Part shown: one piece after another, positions 1 through 7,985 of the stretch | Position numbering within the stretch: position 1 is the stretch's first letter | Layout: the number at the start of each line of letters is the position of its first letter | Assembly (NCBI GenBank): GCA_019359035.1 | Contig: JAHHIC010000093.1 | Location: forward strand, 62,001-126,000 | DNA: 64,000 nucleotides | Origin: Scytonematopsis contorta HA4267-MV1 | Lineage (GTDB): Bacteria; Cyanobacteriota; Cyanobacteriia; Cyanobacteriales; Nostocaceae | Direction of reading: 5' to 3' | The notes under the pieces: generated by a model | Told to the model about the DNA's origin: nothing | Seen by the model: the letters and a program-made list of their open reading frames with translations, nothing else | Databases searched by the model: none | Made by a program: the position numbers and the translations under genes

Positions 1-682
1 TTTTCTGTGAAAATTGCTGATTTCTAAGACAAAAACGCAAAAAATACAAAAATTTGCCTGATTTACCCCAGAAATTTTCCATGAAGAGTCTAGCCCACTA
101 ATCACATTGTCGTGTACAATGTTGAGTGAACAACAGCGAAAGTCCGGCTAGCACTTAAGGTAAATCAAGTTTCTCAGGCTCTTATTACTTTAAGGGTTTG
201 GACTGACGCTCCCAATCTTTAAAACTGAATAATTTAGCAATATCGGGTAGTTACATTTTGTGACTGCCCGATTTTGTGTAGACAGTTCAGTTTACAGATT
301 GTTTAGTTTTGTCAGAATTTGACGGTTGGCGGGTTATGTACTGCAAACCACAAATTCTTCTGAAGTTATTTTAATGCGTTCTGGTGTTTTACGGTAGCTT
401 TAAAAAAGAAAAAACATTTTTTGTTGAACATCAGCCGCTTAATTCATTAGCCTTTGGGCTGTTTTAAGTAAAAAGTATCACCAGATAAAACCCAATAATT
501 TACTGGTCTTTTGTTGCAAAGCTGATGCCAAGAGTATTGCAGGCATGACGAAATAAACGATGATTTGCGCTAATTATGACGTCTGGCAACAAAGATGCTC
601 TGCAATAACCAAAGAGCTATGGTAAAACAATTACTACTATTCCCTAGGAGGGAGTAATGCCCATCATACGCCTAATTTTTGA
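1..682. other. Gene-poor AT-rich stretch at the left edge
   Basis: No convincing coding sequence is visible. The stretch is AT-rich and holds a small hairpin around 105-123 (ACATTG/CAATGT) and the terminator-like hairpin listed at 242-276. It lies downstream of the methyltransferase gene, which is read leftward and stops at 683. The sequence is probably still inside the accessory element, whose left end was not found. Confidence 0.4.
242..276 (+). terminator. Terminator-like hairpin
   Basis: ATCGGGTAGT (242-251) pairs with ACTGCCCGAT (263-272) over ten positions with one G-U wobble and an 11-nt loop. It is followed by TTTTGTGT. This fits a rho-independent terminator for rightward transcription, but no gene is seen upstream in the window, so it could end a gene or small RNA that begins outside or within the first 240 bases. 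Confidence 0.45.
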
Positions 683-1825
683 TTAAATTTTTTTAATTCC
701 TCTCACTCCTAAAACTTCTAAAATCTCCTTGACAGGAACCTTCTGTGCATCCAAATCTTCAACCTGAGAAAGTAATTCTTTTGGTATGTACCGACTCTTT
801 TTCATCAGGCGTTTCCCGGATGACCAAATCTCATAATGATAGTAAGCTTGACGATAACCCTTTCCATTTTTGGTAATAATCCGCCGATAAATACTCCCAC
901 TCCCCAATCCTTTGCGCCGTCTATTATCTCTAGTAGTATGACTAGGAATACTTTGTGTATCTTGTAACAGTGAATCTGTAGTTTTTGCAATCCCTAGCAA
1001 TGCCAATATTTCTATGACAGGGCGCTTCTGTGATAAAGCTTGTTGGATTGCTGCAAGTTTAGTTTTTGGAATATATTTGCTTCGTTTCCTCCCACATTCT
1101 TTCCACTGGTAATAAGCTTGGGGGTAATCCTTGCCATTGTTAGTCTGAATGCGCCAATAAATCGAACCGCTACCTTTTTGTAAAAGCCTTTTTTTACTAG
1201 GGGATATTTGATTACTAGGGTGATTACTAGGGATATTGTCAACATCCCCTAGTAATCCTCTAAATGCTTTGGCTAACGGTAGCTTCACCACACCGTAAGA
1301 CTCAAATATTTCCTGAAAGTAATGCGGATTCTCCCCCCAGTAAATCAATAGATGAGATTGGCGAGCAGAATTTTTGGGTTGATAACTTTCATCCAGAAAC
1401 TTAATCCTACCTTTCCAGAAACAGACTGGTTGCACAGAAAGAACTGGAGATAACCAATTAGTATCGGTTGCGGCACTTACCAAAGCGATTGCTGACTTTA
1501 CCCGTCCAGTTTCCAACTCTAGAAGTAGTTTCGACATCCAAACTCCAGGACACGAATATGGAGGATTCATAAAAACTCTCCCTCCCCACTCTCGAATTAA
1601 GCCATTATCCATAGCTGTGTAATGGGTTTTTGCCGGAACATTCTTGCCATCATCCGCGCATGGGTCAAGGTCAATCCCTCCAAGTACTTTCGCCACCAAT
1701 TGAATAATATTTGGCGGAGTGTACCAGCAATCCGAGTTTTTCTTCGTAGGAAAACTCAAACTTGAGTAGTTATCACGTGCAATACTTTGTAATTTAGGTT
1801 TTATGGAGTGTATCATCATCGGCAA
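683..1825 (-). CDS. Phage-type DNA N6-adenine methyltransferase (Dam family) with duplicated C-terminal module
   Basis: This 380-residue protein has the layout of phage Dam-like adenine methyltransferases: a W-x-TP motif near residue 34, DLDPC at 52-56, a DNGL..W segment near 73-80 and the catalytic NPPY at 87-90. The MTase part ends near residue 195. Two copies of a roughly 60-residue module follow (about 217-278 and 307-373), each with GSGSIY.R, NGK, QAYY, K-S-[KR]-YIPK and EIL.[LV]LG. The module resembles in style the beta-sheet arm-type DNA-binding domains of integrases, which suggests a target-recognition role (inference). It sits in the accessory region next to tRNA-Ala. No restriction enzyme gene is adjacent, so an orphan methylase is more likely than a restriction-modification pair. 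Confidence 0.8.
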   Translation of the reverse strand: MPMMIHSIKPKLQSIARDNYSSLSFPTKKNSDCWYTPPNIIQLVAKVLGGIDLDPCADDGKNVPAKTHYTAMDNGLIREWGGRVFMNPPYSCPGVWMSKLLLELETGRVKSAIALVSAATDTNWLSPVLSVQPVCFWKGRIKFLDESYQPKNSARQSHLLIYWGENPHYFQEIFESYGVVKLPLAKAFRGLLGDVDNIPSNHPSNQISPSKKRLLQKGSGSIYWRIQTNNGKDYPQAYYQWKECGRKRSKYIPKTKLAAIQQALSQKRPVIEILALLGIAKTTDSLLQDTQSIPSHTTRDNRRRKGLGSGSIYRRIITKNGKGYRQAYYHYEIWSSGKRLMKKSRYIPKELLSQVEDLDAQKVPVKEILEVLGVRGIKKI

Positions 1826-2070
1826 TCGTTGATAATTTCGTAAGTATTGTCAAAGAATGCAAATCTCATACGTGGAGCGATCGCTTACAAGCATTCCGCA
1901 CCACCGCCTGCCTAGTAGGGTGGAAAATGTGAAAAATGCTATCATGTGAATGCTTGTATGGTTTGCTCTTTATGAGTTAAGCAGCGTCGAGCTAATTTAA
2001 TTGCACTAAAAGCAATTTTATACCCCATTGGTTGCATTTTTAGCAATGAAGACTGTAAAGAAATGTTGCG

Positions 2071-2397
2071 ATGAGCCAGCACAGAGAGATTTTTAACCAA
2101 TTATTGTTGGCTTTTGGCTACTCAGCCAAACAAGTAAGCGCGTGGACTGGAATACACGAAAGTCGCCTCAGTCGATTCCGCACGAGTAAGCTCGACTTGG
2201 AGGCTGGCGAGTTTTTTGGACTGCTGGCCCAAATGCCCAAAGAATTTCAAAATACTTTTTGGCAAAAGATTCACAATGAAGAACCGGATTGGCGAACAAG
2301 AGTTTTGTCAGCCAGCCATAGCGAAGTTGAAGAAATTCTCAAGGTATTAGCAGAACGATGGGCAAGTAGTGGTGATACTGGTAGATTAGCCTCTTGA
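2071..2397 (+). CDS. Small helix-turn-helix (XRE-like) protein
   Basis: A 108-residue protein whose N-terminal half reads like a lambda-repressor-type HTH: LLLAFGYSAKQVSAWTGI, then HESRLSRFR at residues about 10-36, where the second helix would be the recognition helix. The rest is helical with no recognised domain. It starts at ATG 2071 and runs divergently from the methyltransferase. The next small gene begins 15 bases after its stop, so the two are probably co-transcribed. A regulatory role in the integrative element is likely, but the target is unknown. Confidence 0.6.
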   Translation: MSQHREIFNQLLLAFGYSAKQVSAWTGIHESRLSRFRTSKLDLEAGEFFGLLAQMPKEFQNTFWQKIHNEEPDWRTRVLSASHSEVEEILKVLAERWASSGDTGRLAS

Positions 2398-2412
2398 AAT
2401 TCCCAGTACCTT

Positions 2413-2622
2413 TTGGTTTTGGAAACCACACATCCCGAAGAATTAAGTTGCCGATTTTGCAAAGACACTCCTTTAGAAGTAAGTAAAATACGAACAACCA
2501 CAATGGGAAATCTGTTTAATCGCATTGTTTTGAAAGGTTTTCAAGAAAAGTACCCAATTTGCGGTAGATGCGGCCTGAATAGCAAGCAATATATTTTAAA
2601 ATGTCGCGGTATAACTTTGTGA
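2413..2622 (+). CDS. Small four-cysteine (zinc-ribbon-like) protein
   Basis: Sixty-nine residues from a TTG start, with two CxxC pairs (CRFC near residue 13 and CGRC near 51) spaced as in small zinc-ribbon proteins. The function is not recognised. It follows the HTH gene by 15 bases in the same orientation, so the pair looks like a mini-operon. The non-ATG start and small size leave room for doubt, but the regular cysteine spacing supports a real protein. The start could also lie further in, since no strong ribosome-binding site is visible. Confidence 0.45.
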   Translation: MVLETTHPEELSCRFCKDTPLEVSKIRTTTMGNLFNRIVLKGFQEKYPICGRCGLNSKQYILKCRGITL

Positions 2623-3539
2623 TGGCTTTTATCGAACAACAAAGACTTACTTAAGTAATATTGCTTGGATTTAGTCTATAACAAATCTTCTTGACTAGTA
2701 ACTAAAAATGACTATCACTTTTGATAGGTTTATTTTCTCTATTGAATAGCAGATATATCTTATACAGCTATACTAGGGGTAAATTATATGTAAATACGCA
2801 AGTTTTTATGGAAGTTTTTGGTCAAAAATATTCAAAATTGAACAATTAAGCATGTCACAAAAATACCAAGTAATGGAATGAATATAATAGTTTCAAGCTT
2901 ATCCGATTTTTTGGAATTCTGATTTATTGGTTAGATTTTATTGCTGGCAGCAATCAATCTAACACAGTTAAAAGTATCACACTTGCATTTTTGTCAAATT
3001 TTTTATACGTTCTATTTTTGATTCAATTATTTGCGCGCTATTCTTAAAACCCTTGTCAATTAAGTATTTGGTTACTATAGATAATCCTCTATACTTGCTG
3101 CGTATAAATTCCGTAGAAAAATACACAGATATTATTAGATACATAACTCTTTTTATCGAATTATCCCAATTTTTCCCAAAAATGTCTTATATCATGACTT
3201 TTGGGCAGAAAAAATCAAGTATTACTCCGTTAGAGAATGATTATAGAACGCAATATATAATACAGCTTGATTTCAGGCGTTAATTCTCTTATAAGCAGAA
3301 AATTGTCAAAAAAATATATATCTAGCTATAAGTAATTCAAGCTTTAGAGAATCTCTGGCGACTGCTTCTGATGGAGTATTTTTATGGAAATTTCACTATG
3401 AATTAGAATTTTTCAAAAATTGCTCTGTTCAAACACAGTGTCAAATAACACTCTCAAGTGTAATTTATCCGCATTTTCATTGTAGGTAAATTGAAAGCAG
3501 ATTGTGCTTCATGTTCTTAAATTTTACTTAGTAACAAAC
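2623..3539. other. AT-rich intergenic stretch in the accessory region
   Basis: I see no supportable gene here. A 76-codon TTG-initiated frame at 3053-3283 has no recognisable features and AT-driven composition, and I did not accept it. The low GC compared with the genes to the right of tRNA-Ala fits horizontally acquired DNA. Confidence 0.4.
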
Positions 3540-4331
3540 ATGAGTTCCTTAAAAATTTTAAACTACGGTTCTATCCGCATCACAGGCGATAATCGTTACA
3601 GTGTGTTCGATACTATAGAAGTTTTAGCGGGCAAGAAAAATCCACGCGATGCCTGGAAATCTCTCTGTGAAAGCTATTCAGAGGTTGTCGGAAAAACCGA
3701 CAACTTCCAATTCCCTGGTTTTGGGCAACGTTTAACCCCAGTAGCAGATAAAGAAAGTATCCTTTATATTATTGGTTTGCTACCAGGTGCAGTAGGAAAA
3801 GCCTACCGGGAAGATGCAGCGAAAGTGATGTTGGAGAAGTTAGAAAACAGAACCAATCAACACGAGAATTACTGTTTAGATGAAACTCCCAGTGTAAAAC
3901 AAATTACAGAAGCTGTACAGGTAGTACTATCAATTGCTGGGCTTCATCCTAATTTAATTGCGGGGGTTGCAGCGAACGCCATTTGTAACTCATACCCCCA
4001 GTTAGCTTCTGCAATGGAAGAAGTCAAAAAAGCATTACCCTTACCAACAGAGGATAGATTGTTGACTGCAAGCGATTTAGCAGAGCTTTATTACGAACAT
4101 ACAAATCAGAAATTAAGTCAGTCCGCTACACCGAGAGCAGAAGCTATAGCTATGAATAAGCTTTTAGAAGAAAAAGGCTTACAGGTTAAAAATTGTGATG
4201 GCAAACCTGATTGGCTACCAACACAATTAGGGACGGAATTTAGCCAAATTATTTTGCAAACAGGGAAAACTAACGATGGTACTTACCAACAATTACGCTG
4301 GTTTCCAACTGTAATTGATTTATTACATTAG
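3540..4331 (+). CDS. Bro-N / phage antirepressor-like protein
   Basis: The protein is 263 residues from ATG 3540. An in-frame GTG lies 12 codons upstream at 3504, but ATGAGTTCC is the more natural start. The N-terminal 100 residues contain a segment with KKNPRDAWKSL, a pattern typical of Bro-N domains of phage and transposon antirepressors (G-x-KNPRDA). The C-terminal part (LLTASDLAELYYEH, then WLPTQLGTEFS..IL) resembles the KilAC-like ends of phage antirepressors. Its position between the HTH pair and the excisionase/integrase genes fits a phage- or element-borne regulator. The family call rests on motif reading only. Confidence 0.5.
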   Translation: MSSLKILNYGSIRITGDNRYSVFDTIEVLAGKKNPRDAWKSLCESYSEVVGKTDNFQFPGFGQRLTPVADKESILYIIGLLPGAVGKAYREDAAKVMLEKLENRTNQHENYCLDETPSVKQITEAVQVVLSIAGLHPNLIAGVAANAICNSYPQLASAMEEVKKALPLPTEDRLLTASDLAELYYEHTNQKLSQSATPRAEAIAMNKLLEEKGLQVKNCDGKPDWLPTQLGTEFSQIILQTGKTNDGTYQQLRWFPTVIDLLH

Positions 4332-4469
4332 AGGATAGTAATTGGAATGAAAAAGCTGTTTTGATAATAATTTGCACCCTTGGGTATTCTGCCCGCCTAC
4401 AACAATTAGATTTAAACAAATTTTGCAATTTAAAAGTTTGTTAGCTTGCATTCTTCTTTGATAAAGCTT

Positions 4470-4730
4470 ATGGATTACCATTTCGTCTCAACATCGAAAA
4501 TTCAAGAACGTTTGGATATTTCAGCTAAAGCGCTAGCGGAATATATAAACAAAGGTTTGCTAATAGGTGGAGTGCATTACTCTATTCTTCCTGGGGGACA
4601 TAAGCGCTATAACGTAGAGTTGCTGACCGACTGGTTAGCCAATCAGCAAGACCCTACTTCTCATCAACGTGCTATTGACCACTACCTCAAGTCCTTACCT
4701 TCTAATCAAGGGCGGAAAGGATTTAACTGA
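4470..4730 (+). CDS. Excisionase-like small DNA-binding protein
   Basis: Eighty-six residues from ATG 4470; an in-frame TTG at 4446 would add eight codons. The sequence VSTSKIQERLDISAKALAEYI reads as a winged-helix/MerR-like HTH, and KRYNVELLTDWLANQ matches the end of excisionase (Xis) or AlpA-type domains, where an arginine and a 'Y-N-x-x-x-L..W' stretch follow the wing. It converges on the integrase gene and overlaps its 3' end by 8 bases. Tail-to-tail xis/int pairs of this kind are usual on integrative elements. The likely job is to bias the integrase toward excision. Confidence 0.6.
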   Translation: MDYHFVSTSKIQERLDISAKALAEYINKGLLIGGVHYSILPGGHKRYNVELLTDWLANQQDPTSHQRAIDHYLKSLPSNQGRKGFN

Positions 4731-5838
4731 GAAAATCAGGAGTTTCAGGTTGATGAATTACAAGTCCAGCGTATGAATCTAGAAGTACTTTCACATCGTG
4801 TCCTGTTGACTGAGCAATCACCACAGGATTTTCACCGTGTTGTAGCCAGTGAGAAATTAGTGTAGAGCGAGTTGTGTAAGGTTTGCGGTAGCTCACTCCT
4901 ACTGATTCAAGTACCTTTTTCCATACTCGTTTGCAAAAATTGTTATCGTTCATCGGAGCGCCTTTTGGTCCAGGAAAAACTAATCCTTCAGGTTCCCAGT
5001 TATCTCCACGTCGATTGAGCAAAATCGCCTGAACTCGTTTAGAGAGTTTTACGTGTCTCGTCTTTTGATTCTTTGTACCTTTTCGGGTTCCTCTAACCAA
5101 AGTTTCTCCAATCCACATTAGAGAGCAATCATCTGAAAGATGTTTCCACTGCAATCCGATTGCTTCTGCTGGACGGCAGCCTGTTAGTAGCATGAATTCT
5201 ACATAGTCTGTGTAGTGATTGTAGTGTTGGTGATTGCGAAACCCTTCAATAATTGCTTGACATTCTGCTTTTGTAAAAGGTTTTGGACGAGCTTTTTGGG
5301 GAACCTTTAATCCTCTTAAAGTTTCAATCCAAGGATTAAATTCTGGAATTAACTCTTGTTTAATCGCCCAATTCCAACAGGACTTTAAAACAGACAAGCG
5401 GTCGCGAACTGTTATTGGTTTTTGCCGTAGCAAAAGAAATTCTTTAAATCTCTCAGCAAGTCCTTCCTTAATTTCGCTAGCGATTTTGTTGTTAAAGACT
5501 TCTTGTAGGTGTTGAGTAATAATTTTGTACTTTGTTAGTGTTTGACTATCTAGCCTAGTACGTTTGCTTTCAGTAAAACGCTGCATTAACTCGAACGCAG
5601 TCCAACGGTCGGTTCTGTGGTCTTCTGGTTTGTACTTGTTTAAAGTACGGTCAAAATTGTCGGTAATAATGTCGTTGGCGATGATTCTTGCTTTACTTTG
5701 GGCAACATTACGAGCCACTACTCCATCCGGTAACCCCAAATAAAGATAGTACGGTTTCCCTTGATATATCCAGTAAAGTCTCAGTCTACCGTTGTTGGAC
5801 TGAACTTTAACCAAATCCTTGCTCGATTGGTGTGGCAT
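4723..5838 (-). CDS. Tyrosine recombinase / phage integrase
   Basis: This 371-residue protein has the three parts of a tyrosine integrase. An N-terminal arm-type DNA-binding segment (RLRLYWIYQGKPYYLYLG) comes first, then a core-binding SAM-like domain (about 85-170) and a catalytic domain. Visible catalytic residues are Arg222 in GCRPAEA, Arg324 in YTTRSTLIS (the box II His is replaced by Tyr, as in many integrases of this group), His347 in STGHD and the nucleophile Tyr356 in LDSYAG. The gene lies about 150 bases from the 3' end of tRNA-Ala and reads away from it, which is classic for elements that use a tRNA 3' end as attachment site. Confidence 0.92.
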   Translation of the reverse strand: MPHQSSKDLVKVQSNNGRLRLYWIYQGKPYYLYLGLPDGVVARNVAQSKARIIANDIITDNFDRTLNKYKPEDHRTDRWTAFELMQRFTESKRTRLDSQTLTKYKIITQHLQEVFNNKIASEIKEGLAERFKEFLLLRQKPITVRDRLSVLKSCWNWAIKQELIPEFNPWIETLRGLKVPQKARPKPFTKAECQAIIEGFRNHQHYNHYTDYVEFMLLTGCRPAEAIGLQWKHLSDDCSLMWIGETLVRGTRKGTKNQKTRHVKLSKRVQAILLNRRGDNWEPEGLVFPGPKGAPMNDNNFCKRVWKKVLESVGVSYRKPYTTRSTLISHWLQHGENPVVIAQSTGHDVKVLLDSYAGLVIHQPETPDFLS

Positions 5839-5990
5839 TTTCCTTATTGACTCTATACAATTCCTGTCTAGTAATTATCTAGGATTTTCCTGGAATGCCG
5901 AGTTTTCGTTAGATAATAATTGAGAATAGCGGAGCAAAAATGCTGATAGAACAATCGCTGAAAGGCTTGTGGTGTAATGGTTTCGGGAGA

Positions 5991-6063
5991 TGGAGAATAG
6001 GGGAGTCGAACCCCTGGCCTCTGCGGTGCGATCGCAGCACTCTACCAACTGAGCTAATTCCCC
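5991..6063 (-). tRNA. tRNA-Ala(CGC)
   Basis: On the minus strand the acceptor GGGGAAT pairs with ATTCTCC (one G-U), followed by discriminator A; CCA is not encoded. The D-arm is AGCTCAGTTGGTAGAG, the anticodon stem CTGCG/CGCAG, the loop ATCGCAC with anticodon CGC, and the T-arm CAGGGGTTCGACTCCCCT. The anticodon stem-loop contains a HIP1 octamer (GCGATCGC, 6028-6035). The 3' end faces the integrase gene and is the presumed attachment site. Confidence 0.95.
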
Positions 6064-6098
6064 TCGTGATGCCAGATGCTTGTTAGCACCGAACTATT

Positions 6099-6827
6099 CT
6101 AGCATCCACTTAAAGGTGGTTTAACCTCTCTTTGCAAATAAATTTCTTGTACCCGCTCTATCTCTAAGTCGGTAAGATAATCTACAGCCCAATTAGAAAG
6201 ACGTTGCATCATATGAAACGGGTAGGTATTAGCCACACCAACAACTTGCATCCTCGCTCGTTTAGCAGCTTGGATACCAGCAGGAGTATCTTCAATAGCC
6301 AAACACTCCTTAGGTAAAAGATTAAGCTCCGGAAACTTCTCGTTTAATCGCTGAACAGCCAGCAAATAGCCATCTGGTTCAGGTTTACTAGTAGTAATTT
6401 CATCTCCAGCAACAACGACCTGAAAATGTTCAGCTAAATTAGCACGACTCAAAACCAACTCAATTCCCTTACGAACCGCACCACTGACCACCCCTAATTT
6501 CAAGTTACGACTACGAAACTGAAATATCAAATCATCCAAACCCGGATATAATGGCAGCCTTTCCAGTTTTTCTAATTCCAACACATAAGCTTCAGCCTTA
6601 CGAGCTATTAACTGGGTCAAATAATCTTCTTTAACAACACGACCACGGCTATTAAGTACATCTCGTAAACAGGCACGATCAGAGCGTCCCAAACAGATTT
6701 GGTCAAACTCTCCGGGTTTGAGAGTCAAATTTTCTTCAATCAAAAGCTGCTCTGTTAGTTGCTTGTGGATGGCTTCATCATTAATGATAACGCCGTTGAA
6801 ATCAAATAAAACTGCCTTTAAACTCAC
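6099..6827 (-). CDS. HAD-superfamily hydrolase (beta-phosphoglucomutase-like) with DFNGV motif
   Basis: A 242-residue HAD subfamily IA protein. Motif I is LFDFNGVIIND at residues 7-17, motif II is VVSGA (about 113-117), motif III is the lysine in TSKPEPDGYL, and motif IV is AIEDTPAGIQAAK. A helical cap lies between motifs I and II. Family members such as phosphoglycolate phosphatase and beta-phosphoglucomutase have DxDG in motif I. Here the second aspartate, the general acid/base, is Asn, so the chemistry may differ or the enzyme may be weak. It is a single gene upstream of the tRNA, with its own start at ATG 6827. The substrate cannot be told from sequence. Confidence 0.85.
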   Translation of the reverse strand: MSLKAVLFDFNGVIINDEAIHKQLTEQLLIEENLTLKPGEFDQICLGRSDRACLRDVLNSRGRVVKEDYLTQLIARKAEAYVLELEKLERLPLYPGLDDLIFQFRSRNLKLGVVSGAVRKGIELVLSRANLAEHFQVVVAGDEITTSKPEPDGYLLAVQRLNEKFPELNLLPKECLAIEDTPAGIQAAKRARMQVVGVANTYPFHMMQRLSNWAVDYLTDLEIERVQEIYLQREVKPPLSGC

Positions 6828-6880
6828 CTGTTCAATCCTGGTTGCTGGGTTCCAATCACTTTAAAGATTCGTTTATTATA

Positions 6881-6978
6881 CTGTTAACGGTTGACTGTTG
6901 ACGGTTGACGGTTGACGGTTGAAGAGGCACTACACAGTCCCTACTCCCCACTCCCCACTCCCCACTTCCCACTCCCCA
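6881..6978. repeat. Heptanucleotide STRR repeats (GGTTGAC and CCCCACT units)
   Basis: About six GGTTGAC-type units at 6881-6922 are followed, after a short spacer, by CCCCACT-type units at 6941-6978. The second block lies inside the 3' end of the methyltransferase gene. Such 7-bp tandem repeats are the STRR class known from heterocystous cyanobacteria. Confidence 0.85.
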
Positions 6979-7814
6979 TACTCCTGAACATTTTGCCAAC
7001 TTTGTGCATTTTCCACAGAAATTGGCTTAACTCCGCTAGTTAGCTGATGTACCCACCATACATAATTAGTTTGCACCCCTTGAAAACTAGCTGCTCCCAT
7101 ACTCGCATCAAGATTACCAGCAGAGTAATCTTGAATATAGGGTTCCTCAAAAATATGATTTATCCAGTCGTTTTCCCGCAAAACTTTTTGACTTCCGTCT
7201 AAAACCAGCATTTGTCCCCCGGTTGTTAACAAACGGAAGCTTTCCCTTAATATCGCTTGGGTTACATCTTTTGGAGTCTCATGAAACAATAATGACGCAG
7301 TAATTAAATCAAAACTCTCATTAATATATCCCGTTTTTTCAGCATTACCATGTCGCCAAAAAACATCTAACCCAGCTTTCTGCGCTTTATCTTCCGCTCT
7401 TACCAGCATATACGGCGACAAGTCCAAACCGATTACTTGCGCTTGGGGGAAAGCTTGCTTTAACATCAACGTTGTTGAACCAGTACCACAGCCCAAATCA
7501 AGTATACGCCTGGGCTTTACTTTTATCCCATCAACCAAAGCCTGACGTACCCAATTTTCATTCGGTGGTAATACATACTGCGTAACCGCATCGTAACTAA
7601 CCGCCGCACTAGAGTTGAGATATCCACCTTTAATTCCGTGGAAATTCTGATTGCTGTAGTACGCAGGAGTATCAACATCACCTCGACGAAAGCGATTAGC
7701 TTCTTTTTCCCAGTTTATACTCTGGGCATAGCGCTTTAACTCATCAGCATCAATAAACAAACCCATCATAGGGGCTAAAAAACGTTCCCAAATGGTATCC
7801 TTACCAATCGTCAT
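6930..7814 (-). CDS. Class I SAM-dependent methyltransferase
   Basis: A 294-residue protein with a Rossmann-type methyltransferase domain. Motif I is RRILDLGCGTGSTTLML (about 103-118), the acidic end of strand 2 is IGLDLSPYML, the post-II segment is GNAEKTGYINESFDLITASLL, and a RLLTTGGQMLVLDG strand follows. The N-terminal 95 residues are helical and may help bind the substrate, which is unknown; related proteins are loosely called UbiE/COQ5-like. The last 15 or so residues (GEWEVGSGEWGVGTV) are a translation of the STRR heptamer that has invaded the 3' end, so the original C-terminus was probably shorter or different. Confidence 0.85.
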   Translation of the reverse strand: MTIGKDTIWERFLAPMMGLFIDADELKRYAQSINWEKEANRFRRGDVDTPAYYSNQNFHGIKGGYLNSSAAVSYDAVTQYVLPPNENWVRQALVDGIKVKPRRILDLGCGTGSTTLMLKQAFPQAQVIGLDLSPYMLVRAEDKAQKAGLDVFWRHGNAEKTGYINESFDLITASLLFHETPKDVTQAILRESFRLLTTGGQMLVLDGSQKVLRENDWINHIFEEPYIQDYSAGNLDASMGAASFQGVQTNYVWWVHQLTSGVKPISVENAQSWQNVQEYGEWEVGSGEWGVGTV

Positions 7815-7985
7815 AAATTTTCCCCTCTCTTAATTTAACGAGGCGACCGCAATGAGGCACTTTTTTTACAAATTATAATAGTTTTGCCCTAATATGCCTT
7901 TTGCGACATCGTGACTTGACAAGCCTTACTCATATGTTACAACTGTAGTATGCGATGAATATAGAAAATACAAATACGTAAAATT

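Larger units (their letters stand above)
683..5990. mobile_element. Part of a tRNA-Ala-associated integrative element (left end outside the window)
   Basis: An integrase, an excisionase-like gene, an antirepressor-like gene, an orphan phage-type methylase and small regulators lie next to the 3' end of tRNA-Ala(CGC). The right end should therefore be at or just inside the tRNA 3' end (about 5990). I looked for a second copy of the tRNA 3' end between 1 and 4700 and saw none, so the other attachment site is presumably left of the window or has decayed. No conjugation or structural phage genes are visible. The extent is inferred. Confidence 0.5.

Noticed and set aside
3053-3283. 76-codon TTG-initiated gene
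   Set aside because: No ribosome-binding site, no recognisable features, and composition like the surrounding AT-rich spacer.
1-4700. Second attachment site (copy of the tRNA-Ala 3' end)
   Set aside because: I searched by eye for the T-arm and acceptor end sequence and found no copy in this part of the window.
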